From the NCBI GenBank assembly GCA_008921705.1, contig VFFE01009084.1, positions 2,311,139 to 2,375,138 on the forward strand: a stretch of 64,000 bases of DNA. Reading direction: 5' to 3'. Positions within the stretch are counted from its first letter, which is position 1. Each line of letters opens with the position of its first letter. The translations under genes were made by a program, and so were the position numbers. Positions 1 through 11,741 of the stretch are shown piece by piece. This DNA comes from Burhinus oedicnemus. Its lineage: Eukaryota > Chordata > Aves > Charadriiformes > Burhinidae. The notes beneath the pieces are model-generated. The model saw nothing but the letters and a program-made list of their open reading frames with translations. It ran no database searches and had not been told where the DNA came from.

Positions 1-640
1 AGGCTGGCAGTTGATATGGACACCTAAGTCCACAGGAACATGAGAGGTAAGCTCTATGGTGCATCATCTGCTGCTTTTTTTGTACCTGAAGACTTGGTTA
101 TACTGGGAGTTTGTTTTACCAGCGTTCAGGAATTGTGACTGAACGAGTTCAAGCCTCTGTTACAAAAGCAATAAAAAATGTGTTTTGCACTGATGTTTCA
201 GGCATAGTGAAAGTAACAGCATTGACAAGGACATTCTCAACAGTTTGTTTGTGCTGCTGAAAGGTACTGGTAGCTACCTAAAATGAACGCCTAAAGCCTA
301 ATTTTTCTATGCTTGCAGATACTTCATTGTGTAGAAAAGTTACAGCAGCTCATTGCGCAGTTTGTGTCTGTCTTTTGCTGGGTTACTGTATTCTCATTTG
401 GATATTTAAATAATGTACGGACTCTGTTTTCTCCTAGTGACTTCCTCCACGAGGTAATTCAATGCTATTTTAAACAATGCTTTGGAAATGTGTTTCTCTA
501 AAGTTTACATCCTTCTAGCCAATGATGTGTAAGGCACCGCCCTTGCAAGGAATTGTCCTGTAGAAAGCCCACAGGTTTCCCAGAGTGCACGCTTGCTTCT
601 GGCCTTGCCCTGTGTAAATTGGATTTTCTTTCTGTCATTT

Positions 641-1070
641 GGTGAGCGATCTAGAGCACAAGTCTTATGAGGAGCGGCTGAGGGAACTGGGGTTGTTTAG
701 CCTGGAGAAAAGGAGACTCAAGGGAGACCTCGCTCTCTACAACTACCTGAAGGAGGTTGTAGCGTGGTGGGTGTCAGTCTCTTCTCCCAAGTAGCAAGTG
801 ATAGGACAAGAGGAAATGGCCTCAAGTTGCACCAGGGGAGGTTTAGATTGGATACTGGGAAAAATTTCTTCACCAAAAGGGTTGTCAGGCATTGGAACAG
901 GCTGCCCAGGGAAGTGGTCAAATCGCCATCCCTGGAGGTATTTAAAAGATGGGTAGATGTGGTGCTTAGGGACATGGCTTAGTGGTGGTTTTGGCAGTGT
1001 TAGGTTGATGGTTGGACTCGATGATCTTAAAGGTCCCTTCCAACCTAGATGATTCTATGATTTCTTTGCC
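641..1070 (+). mobile_element. CR1 LINE, 5'-truncated 3' end
   Basis: The stretch matches the 3' part of avian CR1. It contains 'gagcggctgagggaactggg', 'agcctggagaaaaggagact', 'acaagaggaaatggcctcaa', 'ggcattggaacaggctgccc' and the 3' terminus around 1008-1063 with 'ggttggactcgatgatctta' and 'gattctatga'. It is 5'-truncated, as most CR1 copies are. The open frame inside it (764-982) is the decayed end of ORF2 plus 3' UTR and not a host gene. It is one of the better-preserved copies in the window, so probably one of the younger insertions. Confidence 0.95.
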
Positions 1071-2534
1071 TAGGACACTGCTTAAGGATCTAGGTCTCTT
1101 GGGATTTGCACACAAATAAAATTTTGTACCTTGACCCTTATTTGTCTCTGGCTTTGTAAGCTTAGCTGTTGAGATATTTGCTGATAGTCTGTCCTTTAAA
1201 AACAGATTGTGGGATAAACTAAGACATCCATGGAAAACTTTGAGCTATGTGGAAGGTGATGATTGCTGAGCGGACAGAAGGTTCGCAAGGCGGATTGGGA
1301 AGTGCCTCCGAAAATATTAGTCTTTGTTACCAAGCAAAACACTTATATGAGAGTGTGAAGTGATAGGAATGAAAATGAGCAAGCATTACAGCCAAACCAA
1401 AACTTTACTTTTCACTGGGCTGAAGTTTCTCTGGCTTGGCTCACACTTGGATCTTGTTAGGAGAGGGATATCTCTTCAACTGGAAGAAAAATCCTTTCAT
1501 GTTGTTTTTCCTCTTAAATTAAGGTCTTCCACTGTAAGCTGGCAGTCTGGTACTGTGGACTTTTGGTTATGCATTTGGTTTTCTGATAATTTTTTATTCA
1601 GCTTTTCAGTTTGGCTATACATTCACTTAGTTACTGAGTTGAAATTAGTCAAAACAGAGACTCTTAGCAGCAAGATCAGAAAAAGACCTCATTTTAAGAC
1701 AAGGTGAACTTTACTGTGTGGTCTGGTATCGAGATTGGAGTGTGTTCTGTTCCTTCTCTTAGCCCATGTGTACTGGTGATTTCATTAAATCTTGCTGAGT
1801 GCAGGGAGTGTGTAAGGTCCTTGTGAAAATTTTGTGGACTAATTTTTTTAGTTTTGCAGGAATTGAGATGGAGGCTTAGTCTCATTAAGCCTTTCTTCAT
1901 TTGCCAAAGTTGGATTTTTATTTTTTTCTTACTAAAAGAACTATTTTGTTGTTTTAAACCACGTTATACATTGATATAGGTTCTTCCTTGTTTAATTGTA
2001 AATGAAATATGAGTAACAACACTATTTTAGGCTAAGTGAATGCTTCCAGCTGTTCAAAGTAGCTTAAAATCTGCACTCCTTTGGGCAGTAGTTGACAAAG
2101 AGAATAGGTATGCAGAAACAAAGTACAGTTGCTCCAAAGCCTATGTTATGCTGTACATGGAAAGCCTGTCTATTGAGGAGGGAACTCTTATCTTTTATTT
2201 ACAAGGTGTAATTTGCAGATTTTCAATAGAGTGGCTAGTGAAATCTGCAGCCTTTGTTTTCAGCAGAGAAAACGATGCTTGCAGTAAGCATGTAATTGTG
2301 AAAGTTCTTATCTTCAAATGTAAAGCCTCTTGCACTGGCCAAATGGAAGGCAAGGCCTTCACAACTGCAAGGACTAGCCGTATAGAGAGGGATTATCATT
2401 CTTGACACAGAGTCTCTTGCAGCATCCTCTAAGGTAGTGTGGTTTTACACTGCCCCTTACTGGGGCTCTGTCATAGTGCAAGAACTAAAGGAGATCTGGA
2501 TGCCCAAAAGTTTGCTCTGTTTTGGGTTTTTGTG

Positions 2535-2564
2535 GGTTTTTTGTTTTGTTTTGTTTTGTTTTTT
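2535..2564. repeat. (GTTTT)n simple repeat
   Basis: Four consecutive GTTTT units lie within a longer G/T-only tract that begins near 2521. It is a simple low-complexity tract with no other feature. Confidence 0.9.
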
Positions 2565-3284
2565 ACTCCTGAGCTATGAGCTAAATAAAATACAGTGCTC
2601 TTCTTGTGTGTCAAAACGTATTATTTATATAAAAGTTATTTTACACTTGATTTTAGTATTTCTTGATGTTCAGATGTTTCATTGTGTCCTTCAGGTTTCT
2701 TTGAAATCTCCTTGTGGAGCTTGGTGATAATGGTTGTTGGTATACATCCAAACTAGTGGAAGCCATTAAAGCTTTGAATGGACAAGGATTTGTCTTTCAT
2801 TTTTAAACTAGTGACCTACAGGCATGACTTTGGACCACATTGACACTACATTGCTATTAATTCCAGATTAAAAGATCTGAAAGAATGAGGAATTAGAATC
2901 AGAAGGAATTCAGCCTGTTATTCCTGGGAAGTGAGATAGAGCTGTTTTCACTAGATAAACAGAAAACAAGCTCACCATTTGACTTTGTTTGCTAAGAATA
3001 GTCTTCTCTTTAGAGTTGAGGACATTTTGTTTAGCTAAGTAGATTGCTTGGGTAGAATGATAATCAGGGGGAGAAACAATGCAGTGAATTTTTCAGTTTA
3101 AAACTGAAAGGTAACAGAGTTGACTGATCAGTTCTGTTCCCATGGCATGTGGCACAAGTAGACATCTTGTTTAGGACTTACTTTTGTATCTTACAGTACT
3201 GTGACATGGAGTTAAGTTGGTGGAGTTTTGGTATTTAATGTGACTCTCCTAGTATTCTGTAGATCCCAATGAATTACCATTTTG

Positions 3285-3306
3285 TTGTGTAGCAGGTGCT
3301 ACACAA
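3285..3306. repeat. Perfect 10-bp inverted repeat with 2-nt spacer
   Basis: The left arm is ttgtgtagca (3285-3294). It is followed by 'gg' and then the exact reverse complement tgctacacaa (3297-3306). No function is known, and it may be coincidental. Confidence 0.85.
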
Positions 3307-4786
3307 GTTGAAGTGCTTTTAACTGATTGATGCATTCAATTGTATTTTCAAAATTGAGCTTAAAAGTATAAAATGTCCTCATAACCTATTGAACGTTGAG
3401 CTTATTTTGTATGGCAGATTTCATCTGTTTATATCTGTACTTTTTGGAGATGGCTTTTCAACAATATCTGAAGTGCAGTAGATATCTGGTGGGAATCAAA
3501 AAACCCAAAATACTAACCTGGCTAGATTCCCAGTTCCCCTTGTGATGCACAGTTAAGTACCTCGCTGTAAAAACTAATTAGTCAGGTTAAAGGATTTGTG
3601 AAAATGCTTAAATACTTCTTGACATTCTGCCTGTATAGCCATACAGTACAAAGGTTTAAAACTGTTGAGTCTTACTGGACTTAATTTGATGAAGGAAAAT
3701 ATCTGCTAGGGCATGGATAAAAGGCAGCAAAAGTAGCCCTTGTTACAGACAGTCCTCCCTTCACTTATTCCATAGAACAGTCTTTCTGTGCAAAAACTGC
3801 AAGCTCCTTTACAGAGTCAGGATGGTGATGGACAGAGTGTGAGGGATTTGTGGCTCAGTATTCTGGTGAGGAGTAGTGACCTGTGATGCTCCGGTGGTCC
3901 ATGGACTTAATAGGGGAAAGTACAAAAATGTCCAGGAGAAAAATGCATTTATTCTGAGATTACTCAAGAGTCAGGAACTGGTACTGTAAGGAAGAAATAC
4001 ACCATTAAAGCATTAATGAATATTGGTTTTGCCATAACTTGTTGGCCTGATAGCCTGTTAGCCCTTGTGGACGGCTTTATCAGGCTTTTCAGAGACCACA
4101 TTCTAATAGGATGATTTGGTTTGCAAACACTGTTCCATTTGGTTGCACAGAGCAAGTCTGAGTCACCGTGGCCTCATGGCCTACATAATTCATGAGCTAG
4201 TCTATAACTAATTGCTAGGGAGAATTCCTGTATTCTAAAGATTGGAGTCACAAGAATCAGTCTTTTCTAAGACACCTGCATTTGTATGTTTCTAACTAAT
4301 TGTAAAGACCTGGACTAGCACTTTTTTCAAGCACCTAAAACTATCCTTTTAAATGGGCACAATTATCAGAAATGTTATTGGTGACAGTTTGTGCGAGTTC
4401 CAGCTCTAAATGGGGATATCTGAAGTTCTCTAATCCAAGGTAGTCTACTCCATTTCCAGAAAGGTTTCCTGAATGACACTGTCAGTCTTCCTGGGTCTAC
4501 CAAAAGATTAATGTTGTTGAATGTTATAAATGTGTTCCTGCATGTGCTGTCAAAGGCCACGATGTTGAATGCCAGAATAAGGAGAAGAAAGATTGGGATA
4601 GTGATATTTATCAAATGAATTGTGCTCAGCAACCGTGTCTAAGAAACTCTGACTTCAAAAAAAAGCTATGAAGTCAGAGAAAGGTTAGCTAGCCCTTGTT
4701 GATCTAAACTCTTTTATCTTGCCTAGTAAAGGGAAGCAACATCATAAAGCTAATCTGCAGGCTGGAGCTGTCAGTATCATTACTAA

Positions 4787-4813
4787 TTTTTTTTTTTTTT
4801 TTTTTTTTTTTTT
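4787..4813. repeat. T27 homopolymer
   Basis: There are twenty-seven consecutive T residues. This could be a poly-A relic of a minus-strand retroposon, but the flanking sequence shows no recognisable SINE or processed pseudogene. A plain homopolymer is the safer call. Confidence 0.9.
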
Positions 4814-5150
4814 GTAAAAACAAGACTGGATGAACCATGAAAAATAAATTAATGATAACCTGATTTTTGTATCCCATGCAGATTTTTCTCAAGTTCTGGA
4901 AGTAGCAGGGCATTTGGTTGATAACTGACCTGAAACTTGTGTTCTACTTTGGAAAGATCTTCAGTGGGAGACACTCACCGTCACACACCCCACGGTTCTC
5001 TGCATCAGAAGAAAAGGACTTCATGTTCAAGAGTGGTTCAAGATGATGATGTGACATTGATAACACTGAAGATCTCCCAAGAGTAACTGACTTCGTAAGA
5101 AGCTTCTTCTCCCCTGCCCTTTTTTTTAATTTTTATTAATAACTTCCTCT

Positions 5151-5155
5151 CTCAG
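5151..5155 (+). promoter_or_regulatory. CDC42EP3: Candidate splice acceptor before the CDC42EP3 coding exon
   Basis: A pyrimidine-rich tract with 'cttcctctctcag' ends in AG at 5154-5155, 14 bases before the start codon. Competing acceptors are 'tcccatgcag' (AG at 4880-4881) and 'gatcttcag' (AG at 4963-4964). Either of these would put a longer 5' UTR in the coding exon. The choice cannot be made from sequence alone. Confidence 0.35.
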
Positions 5156-5169
5156 AAGCTACAAACAAG

Positions 5170-5937
5170 ATGCCAGCCAAGACACCCATCTACTTGAAAG
5201 CCGCTAACAATAAGAAAGGGAAGAAATTCAAACTAAGGGATATCTTATCTCCTGATATGATCAGTCCACCACTTGGAGATTTTCGTCACACCATACACAT
5301 TGGAAAAGAGGGACAACATGATGTTTTTGGAGACATTTCCTTTTTGCAGGGCAACTATGAGCTATTGCCTGGAAATGAAGGAGAAACCAGAGTTAGCCAG
5401 TCTGGTGGCCACAATGAATTCTTAAGGGCAAACAGCACTTCTGAATCCATGTTTACAGAAACTCCATCACCAGTGCTCAAAAATGCTATTTCCCTTCCTG
5501 CCATTGGGGGTTCTCAAGCCCTTACGTTGCCCTTATTGTCACCAGTGACATTTAATTCAAAGCAAGAGTCCATCAGGTCATCAAGAAATCCTAGGCTTAG
5601 CTGTGAGCCAGTAATAGAAGAAAAATTGCAGGAAAAAGGTAAACAGATGGAGGATGGAGAAACATACAAAGATGGCATATGGGATCAAAATGGTGGTTCT
5701 TCGCATTTTACTAATGGTAGAGACAGTCACTCATCCAGCTTTTCTGAACGATGCACTGATTGGCAAACAGTTGATTTATTCGATGACAGTCAACTTTCAT
5801 CTGAACTAACCAAGACAAAGACTAAGTCAGAAGAATCCCTTTCAGATCTTGCAGGCTCTCTTCTCTCATTACAACTTGACTTGGGACCTTCACTTTTGGA
5901 TGAGGTCCTCAATGTAATGGACAAGAATAAATCTTAG
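5170..5937 (+). CDS. CDC42EP3: CDC42 effector protein 3 (Borg2)
   Basis: This encodes a complete 255-residue protein. I recognise it as CDC42EP3/Borg2, a cytoplasmic effector that binds GTP-bound CDC42 and regulates septin and actin organisation. It starts [20 protein letters not shown], with a basic stretch at residues 14-22. The CRIB motif (CDC42-binding) is at residues 31-45, [15 protein letters not shown], with the key F-x-H-x-x-H-x-G spacing intact. Residues 46-67 and 81-133 are the next conserved Borg blocks. Residues about 150-219 are variable and Ser/Asp/Glu-rich. The conserved C-terminal block (about 220-251, [20 protein letters not shown] then [10 protein letters not shown]) lies in the Borg region reported to bind septins. 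The human protein is 254 residues, so this one is full length. The start has A at -3 (a favourable Kozak context), and no upstream in-frame Met extends homology. The frame has no intron, frameshift or stop, as expected for this single-coding-exon gene. Confidence 0.98.
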   Translation: MPAKTPIYLKAANNKKGKKFKLRDILSPDMISPPLGDFRHTIHIGKEGQHDVFGDISFLQGNYELLPGNEGETRVSQSGGHNEFLRANSTSESMFTETPSPVLKNAISLPAIGGSQALTLPLLSPVTFNSKQESIRSSRNPRLSCEPVIEEKLQEKGKQMEDGETYKDGIWDQNGGSSHFTNGRDSHSSSFSERCTDWQTVDLFDDSQLSSELTKTKTKSEESLSDLAGSLLSLQLDLGPSLLDEVLNVMDKNKS

Positions 5938-7012
5938 AACTGGTACTCCCTTGCTTCTTTGTAAGTGATTCACTTAAACAAAAACAAACAAAAAAACCAT
6001 AGTTCGAAAGTAGAGAGACTTAAAAATCAGCTGTATTTGCAGTTGTTTGACGGGTTTTCTAAAAATATTCTTAAAATACTATTTTTTTACCTATTGTTTT
6101 TCATGATTTTTATTACACTAAATTCTCATAGCAGGAAGGTAAATTTTAGTAACAGTTTTCAGCAAATATAAAGTGTTTTTAAGTACCAGTATTAATGATC
6201 AGAAACTTAAGAAACAGAGGTTGAGGACAATACTGATTTGTGACATTTGGTTAGTTCACCTCTACGGGCTTCTGAATATATGAGAATCTCTAAGTGTCAG
6301 AAAGACTGATATTAATTATTCACTCTTATAAATTATTACAACATCACTTTACATGTAGGTCTCTTTCTAGAACCTTGTGTTTGAGGGTTTGATAGTGTTT
6401 TTCTTCATTTTCCATAGTACCACTTCTGTTACACCTTCACTGTAACTACTTTCTTGGTCTTATACTACCGCTCTATATTCTGATGTGAACAATTTGAAGG
6501 CTTTTTTGGCTTGAACACCTGGTCCAGAGTCTCAGCTGCTTTAAATGAGTATGCACAAATTTACACAAGTTGAGGCTTGGGCCTGACGTTGTATATGAAA
6601 TGATATATTGTAAACAGGTGACACATGCAAGATATTATGGTTAAATTATTATAAAAGTTGAAATATATTTTTTGTGTGCCTATTGGCATTTTACTGCAAA
6701 GCCTACACATACAATATCTCATCAAAATAGTTGCTTGGCATTATTGGTGCTCTTCTGAAAATTGTATATTTGTGTGTTTGAAAAGAAATATGTATTGATA
6801 CTCCTTGCTTTTTTTCTTCATTTATTACCACACATGCTTAAAATTGTAACTGATTATTTTAATTTTTGCAGAAGGCACTGGTTATTCACAATGCTTGTGA
6901 TGTGTGCTGCAACAGCCAATGTTTTGGAGAATGTGGATCCTTTAATACAGTACCTACATGGATTGCATAGATATCTTGTGCAATACAATAAAAAAAACCC
7001 TTGAAATTGCTA
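5938..7012 (+). other. CDC42EP3: CDC42EP3 3' UTR (inferred extent)
   Basis: About 1.07 kb of AT-rich, repeat-free sequence separates the stop codon from the first good polyadenylation signal followed by a GU-rich stretch. An AATAAA also overlaps the end of the coding frame (around 5926) and is unlikely to be used. The open frames at 5965-6171 and 6762-7004 are low-complexity UTR translations, not genes. The 3' end is inferred from sequence alone. Longer isoforms cannot be excluded. Confidence 0.65.
6987..6992 (+). terminator. CDC42EP3: Polyadenylation signal AATAAA
   Basis: This is a canonical AATAAA hexamer. It is followed within about 20-35 bases by 'tgctatgtctttgtgattc', a plausible GU/U-rich downstream element, so cleavage would fall near 7005-7015. 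Its distance from the stop codon gives a UTR of reasonable length. Confidence 0.65.
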
Positions 7013-7585
7013 TGTCTTTGTGATTCAGTACATAGCCTCACCAAACCATGGAGTTTTGTTTTCTGCTATAATGAAACAGACTGCAGTAGGGACCAAGGGG
7101 CAGATCAATTCTACTATCTTAACTCAGTTGACTTCTCCAATTCAGTTTACTTCCTGAGTTTTTAAGGGGAAACTCCAAGCAGGTAGGACCCTCTAGGATA
7201 TACACTGATTTTAAGTAATTGGAGACAAGAGAGTAATAATTTGGTCCTAGCGAAGTTAATGGCAAAGTTCCAGCAGCTTTCGCTGAAGTCCTGACACACT
7301 TTGTAGACTGTTTTTTGTTAGATAACCACATTTATCTGTATCTTCCTATCAGAACATGTAAGTCATGGATGATTTAATATATATTATATTTATCCTTAAA
7401 ATTTCTAGGGATTCAATGCCAACTAATTCCATTCCTTCAATGTGTTTTAGGAACACAGTCATTACCCCTGTTTCCAGTTAAGCACTTACAATATTCTGCA
7501 TTAATGAGACATGCAACTACAGTCTCCTGTATCATTCCTGTAAGAGGAACCGAGATGTTGAATGGCCAAGAACTCTGTTTATTAA

Positions 7586-7712
7586 TGTCCTGGTTTGAGG
7601 TAAAACCGGACCAATTTTGTTCAGTAACTTTACTTTTTAGTTTTGAAAAGAGAGGTGGGGGAGAGCATCTGTTGTTCCTCCTGATTAGGCCAATCCAGCC
7701 CAAACCATGACA
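7586..7712. mobile_element. Short LTR-like or TIR element, about 127 bp
   Basis: The left end is tgtcctggtttgag. The reverse complement of the right end is tgtcatggtttggg. The two termini are therefore imperfect inverted repeats bounded by TG...CA. Several avian endogenous retrovirus LTR families, as I remember them, start with TGTCCTGGTTT and end in a matching ACA. At 127 bp it is too short for a typical full LTR, so it is either an internally deleted solo LTR or a small non-autonomous element. No clear target-site duplication is seen (attaa on the left, atttt on the right). It contains no gene. Confidence 0.5.
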
Positions 7713-9196
7713 ATTTTTAAGATAAAGCTTAATTGCCTTCGACTTCATATTCTCCATGTATAAACCTGGATCAAATTTCTAATATATTCATGATCCAAGA
7801 AGAATGGTGGTTCTGTGACTGTAGTGCTTTTTGTATTTTAGAAAGCAGGTTCCAGGCTCTGCTTGGCCACATTTCTTATGGACCTGAGGATTTAGAACCT
7901 AATGAGAATTTAGGCCAAAACTTTCACTGGAAAAATCTATCAGTCATTAGCACAGGGGAAGCTTGGGTGAAATGGGAAATTAGACATCTTCTGTGTAGAC
8001 CAGCTTCAAATACCATGATTAGAACATTAAAAGTATTTGCTGAATGAAAAGTCATTATCTTGCAGGACTTTTCAAGTAAGTTTTCTCTAGAAAGCAGAAA
8101 CAGATTCTTACAGCAGCTATTGCAGTAGTGTTATTTTTGCTTTGTTGTGTTTTATACCTGATTTCCTGGCTTAGTCTGCTGAAAAATGTCTCACTATTGC
8201 AGGAGGGTTTGGTCTGCATTATCCTTCCTTGCAATTGCTCTTCTAAATTTGTAAATCCTTAGATTTTGTGGTGAGGGTGGGTGGTCTGAACTAAAATAGT
8301 AACTATCGCTCCAGGCAAAAAGAACTACTGTCTTGTGGAGGAGAATCTTTGCTTAAGTCAAGAACAGGACTTTTACATTGGCAAAGTAGATTTCATCTTT
8401 CTTTAAAGCCTTCTTGTTACCTTCCTTAGAAGCTAGATCCCTGAATTGTTCAGATCTACTCAGTCTTACATGTAAAGACTAGAAGATGTAAAGTTGAAAT
8501 GTGCTCAGCTTCTGTTGATATGGTCTAGTGTAAAATACTGCTTTGCGTAACTTGATCTGCATCTCGGCTGTCACAATACAGCTTGTCAGATCAAAACCTT
8601 GAATTTCTGGTTTGTGAGGGTCTGCCTTCCTGAAGCCTTGATAAAATTCTTAACAGAAATTAGACTTTCCAAGGGGGAGTTACATGGCAATTTCCTGAAA
8701 AGCAAGATACTGCCGCGTGTTGGTCTTCTGGCTGGAACAGAAGTTGCCTTGGATATCACATCAATTTTCTGTGGCCACAGGGAAAAGTATGTTAACTGTA
8801 CAACTGCCCCAAAAGTTCCACAGATGCTTCACAAGTCTGCCAGTATGCCAGAAAACACTTTCCTATCTCTTCTACTAACTGAAGAAGTACAGTGAAGACC
8901 TCAAGATGTAATCTAAAATGTGCCAGAGGAAGAAAGCAGAAGCCATAAAGCATATGCCTAGTTCCTGCGTGATTATTTGCTAAATTCCTCATCTATACAA
9001 TCCTACAAGCTGGGCTATGCACAATACAGTACAAAAACATACCAGGAAATCCAAGACTCATGTAATTCAAGAACCCTTGAACCCCTGTCCTAGTTTCCCT
9101 GCCAACCTAAATGAGGTGATCAGTGTTGTGCTGAGGATGTCGGTGGGAGATAAAGAGCAGGTCAAATGCTGGGAAGTGCACAGCCCCACATAGATC

Positions 9197-9276
9197 TCTC
9201 TTCTTTTTGTTTGTTTGGGGTTTTATTTTTGTTTGGGTTTTTTTGTTGTGTGTGTCCCCCCCACCCCCCACCCCCA
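9197..9276. repeat. Low-complexity T/G tract followed by C-rich tract
   Basis: Interrupted gtttg and ttttt motifs run into a gtgtgtgt stretch and then an almost pure C tract broken by A (around 9256-9276). This is simple-sequence DNA. The open frame on the minus strand across it is a by-product. Confidence 0.85.
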
Positions 9277-9709
9277 CAACAAGGACCAAATCCAATGCCT
9301 TAGAGGAAACTGAAAAGCAAAACAAATCTCCAAGCTACATCACAACTGAAGGATGGAAAACAGCCTCACAAGGAGGCTAGCAGAAACCCTGAGATGGGTT
9401 TGATGCAAATACATGGTTCCTTTTGAAAGTGTTTTGTATAGGTACATCAAGTAATTAATGACTTCCACAGCAACCTTACTTTTCTCCTCACATTGTCAAA
9501 GCTACATTATGTTAATAAAAATTACTCATCATTGACATTTGTTTGAATTCACACACTTGAAACTTTAATATACTGAAGGTATCCATTTCATTTCACCTGT
9601 TTACCCATACCACTACAAAGTGTATACAGGACAGAACCATATGGGTTTGCTGGCAAATGGGTATAAATAACTACAGTATGTGAACATGACAGAAAAGGGC
9701 AGAAAATCT

Positions 9710-9725
9710 AAAAAAAAAAAAAAAA
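9710..9725. repeat. A16 homopolymer
   Basis: There is a run of sixteen A residues with no recognisable retroposon body on either side. Confidence 0.85.
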
Positions 9726-11741
9726 TCTGAAGAGAGTCATAATGCCTTTTTTAAGGATGATTTTACTTTATAGTCCTTTTTCCTTTTTGGATTTATCAGT
9801 CTTAACAAAGCAGCTAGTTATCAGCATTGGGGCTGAATGACATTCTCTAATTTGTGTAGGAAATTCTCAACAAGAAACAAGAATAGGCTGAGGCCAGGTT
9901 TCCAAAAAAAATAGGCGGTATATCAGCTCAAAATATTTTTCATTCCTGCTAGAATTAGTAAGAGAAGGGACAATTCAGGTGGCTGCCTTTTTGAAAATGT
10001 CAGTCATGACCAGAATCAGAAGCAGCTGTTTGATATGTCAAATATAAATAACCCAGATGCAAGCCTAGCAGGGAAGGTGTTGGACCCAGCACAGAGAGGC
10101 CAAATAAAGTTCAGATGATGCAAGAAGAAGCTAAGGAAGAGACACACTGGACTTTATTCCAAGGAAAGAAATTAATGGTTGTTGTAAGCAAATTAATTAA
10201 ATTAGCAATGACCTAACTGTTCTGCTTGCATCCATTTGCTTTTCAAATGAACACAAAGTACATCTGTTTCCTATAAATGCTTTCACTTTATCTGTTTTTT
10301 TCAGGGGTTTCCTGACTCCAAATGTAAGGCTGGATCCATCACTAACTGCTTCTCTCTAGTTAGTGTTTTACAAGTGCTAGAAAATCAAGGAAGTACCTAA
10401 TACTTTCTGTTTACTTTTGAATATTGTAAGCTATTTTTTGCCTGTAACAATTATAAAACGACTGATTTTTTTCCTGGTATAAATTAACATCAGTAAAATC
10501 ATGGATTCTGTTTTATACCAGAGTATTCCTAGAGAGAAATAAATTTCCCAGAATATTTACAGCAGAGAGAATATTCTTTTTCACAGGTACATTGCAGTAT
10601 GACCCTACACATTCTTCAAGCTATTTCTTTTCCTCATTGTCTAAGACAATTCTTTCTTAGCTTGTGCTCAGAGAAACTATGACTTTAGCTTTGTCGATGG
10701 GTGACTTTTAGCCTGTGCTATGTTTCCTTTGCTTCTTAAGATATTCAATATATTTAGGAACCTTTCTTCTATTAGCACCTCCTTTCAGGGTGCCACATGA
10801 GCTGTGGCAGAGGTGAAGACCAGCAATGCTATGGCATCGCTAGGGCAGGGACTGAAGGCCGTGGGCTGAGCTGAAATGAGGCTCCTGAGCCCATGGACAG
10901 GGGTGGGATCCAGCTTGAGAACACTGACACCTCTGGCAGATTTTTGTGGGTAATACTTCTGACCTGAAAGATGAAGCTTAATTTTATCTGCAGTAAGTCA
11001 TAAACAGTCACAGAAGCCATCTAGTACGCTATTAGATTTTATCTAGTACAAATGAAGGAGCCTTGGGCTGTTCCCTGTTTGCTATGTAGGATGGAACCAT
11101 CCAGCAAAGAAAAGTCAAACCCATTTGCTCGTTTAGCAAATTGCTAATGCCATTCCAGGGCACCTAACTGTCATATTAAAAAATGCTGCAGTTTTACAAG
11201 ACAGAGTGCTGAGCAATAAAACTACTTCTCAAGAAGAAAGTTACTCCCACATATTGCAGAGGTAATATTTTGGTAAAATTCACACCAAGTTAGATACCAC
11301 GTGTCAGCAGTTAGCCAAGTGGATTTTTTGCCAGTCCCTTCTTTGCCTCCTTTCAGCTGAAAGCGCTTTGAGGTTACAGTCCCCAGATATTCCCCAGAGC
11401 TTGTCACATTGCACTATAAGATGCTGTGTCATCCACTTTAAAAGATCAGTGGATCTGGGCCTTTCCTTGCTTCTTGCCAGACTCCTCCATTACGTACCAA
11501 GTTAGCTCAGTTGTGCCTAATGAAAGCAAGTCAGGCCCAGACCCAACCCAGAGACAGAACTAGCTGTAGTCAAAACCAAGTAACTTTGTGAGAAGGATTT
11601 CCCAGGATAGCAGATATCTCCACTGACCTCTCATAGTGTCTATAAACACAGCTTCACTAGGGAATATTTAGCTTGGCTTCCCCCCTCATCCTGGGGGAAG
11701 AGGTACTTTTCTAGGTCTGAAATGACACAGATCCGTGTCAC

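Larger units (their letters stand above)
1..5150 (+). other. CDC42EP3: Probable intron 1 of CDC42EP3 (non-coding)
   Basis: No credible coding exon is visible before the CDC42EP3 reading frame. The open frames here are short, AT-biased and lack recognisable domains. In known vertebrate CDC42EP3 genes the protein is encoded in one exon preceded by non-coding 5' exon(s), so this stretch is inferred to be intronic. It holds a CR1 LINE at 641-1070, a (GTTTT) repeat near 2540, a short palindrome at 3285 and a T27 run at 4787. The rest is unique sequence. The exact acceptor and the first exon cannot be fixed without transcript data, so part of the last 200 bases may be 5' UTR. Confidence 0.6.
7013..11735. 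other. Intergenic, no gene seen
   Basis: This holds one short LTR-like element (7586-7712), a G/T-then-C-rich low-complexity tract (9197-9276) and a 16-base A run (9710-9725). Otherwise I see unique AT-rich sequence. All open frames are under 110 codons, overlap on both strands and show no recognisable domain. Confidence 0.6.

Noticed and set aside
764..982. Open frame that looks like a conserved protein (…[11 protein letters not shown]…)
   Set aside because: This is the CR1 3' region, repeated almost identically at 28071-28286.
4704..4913. Minus-strand frame with a poly-Lys run
   Set aside because: The lysines come from the T27 homopolymer. There is no other gene evidence and no processed-pseudogene match.
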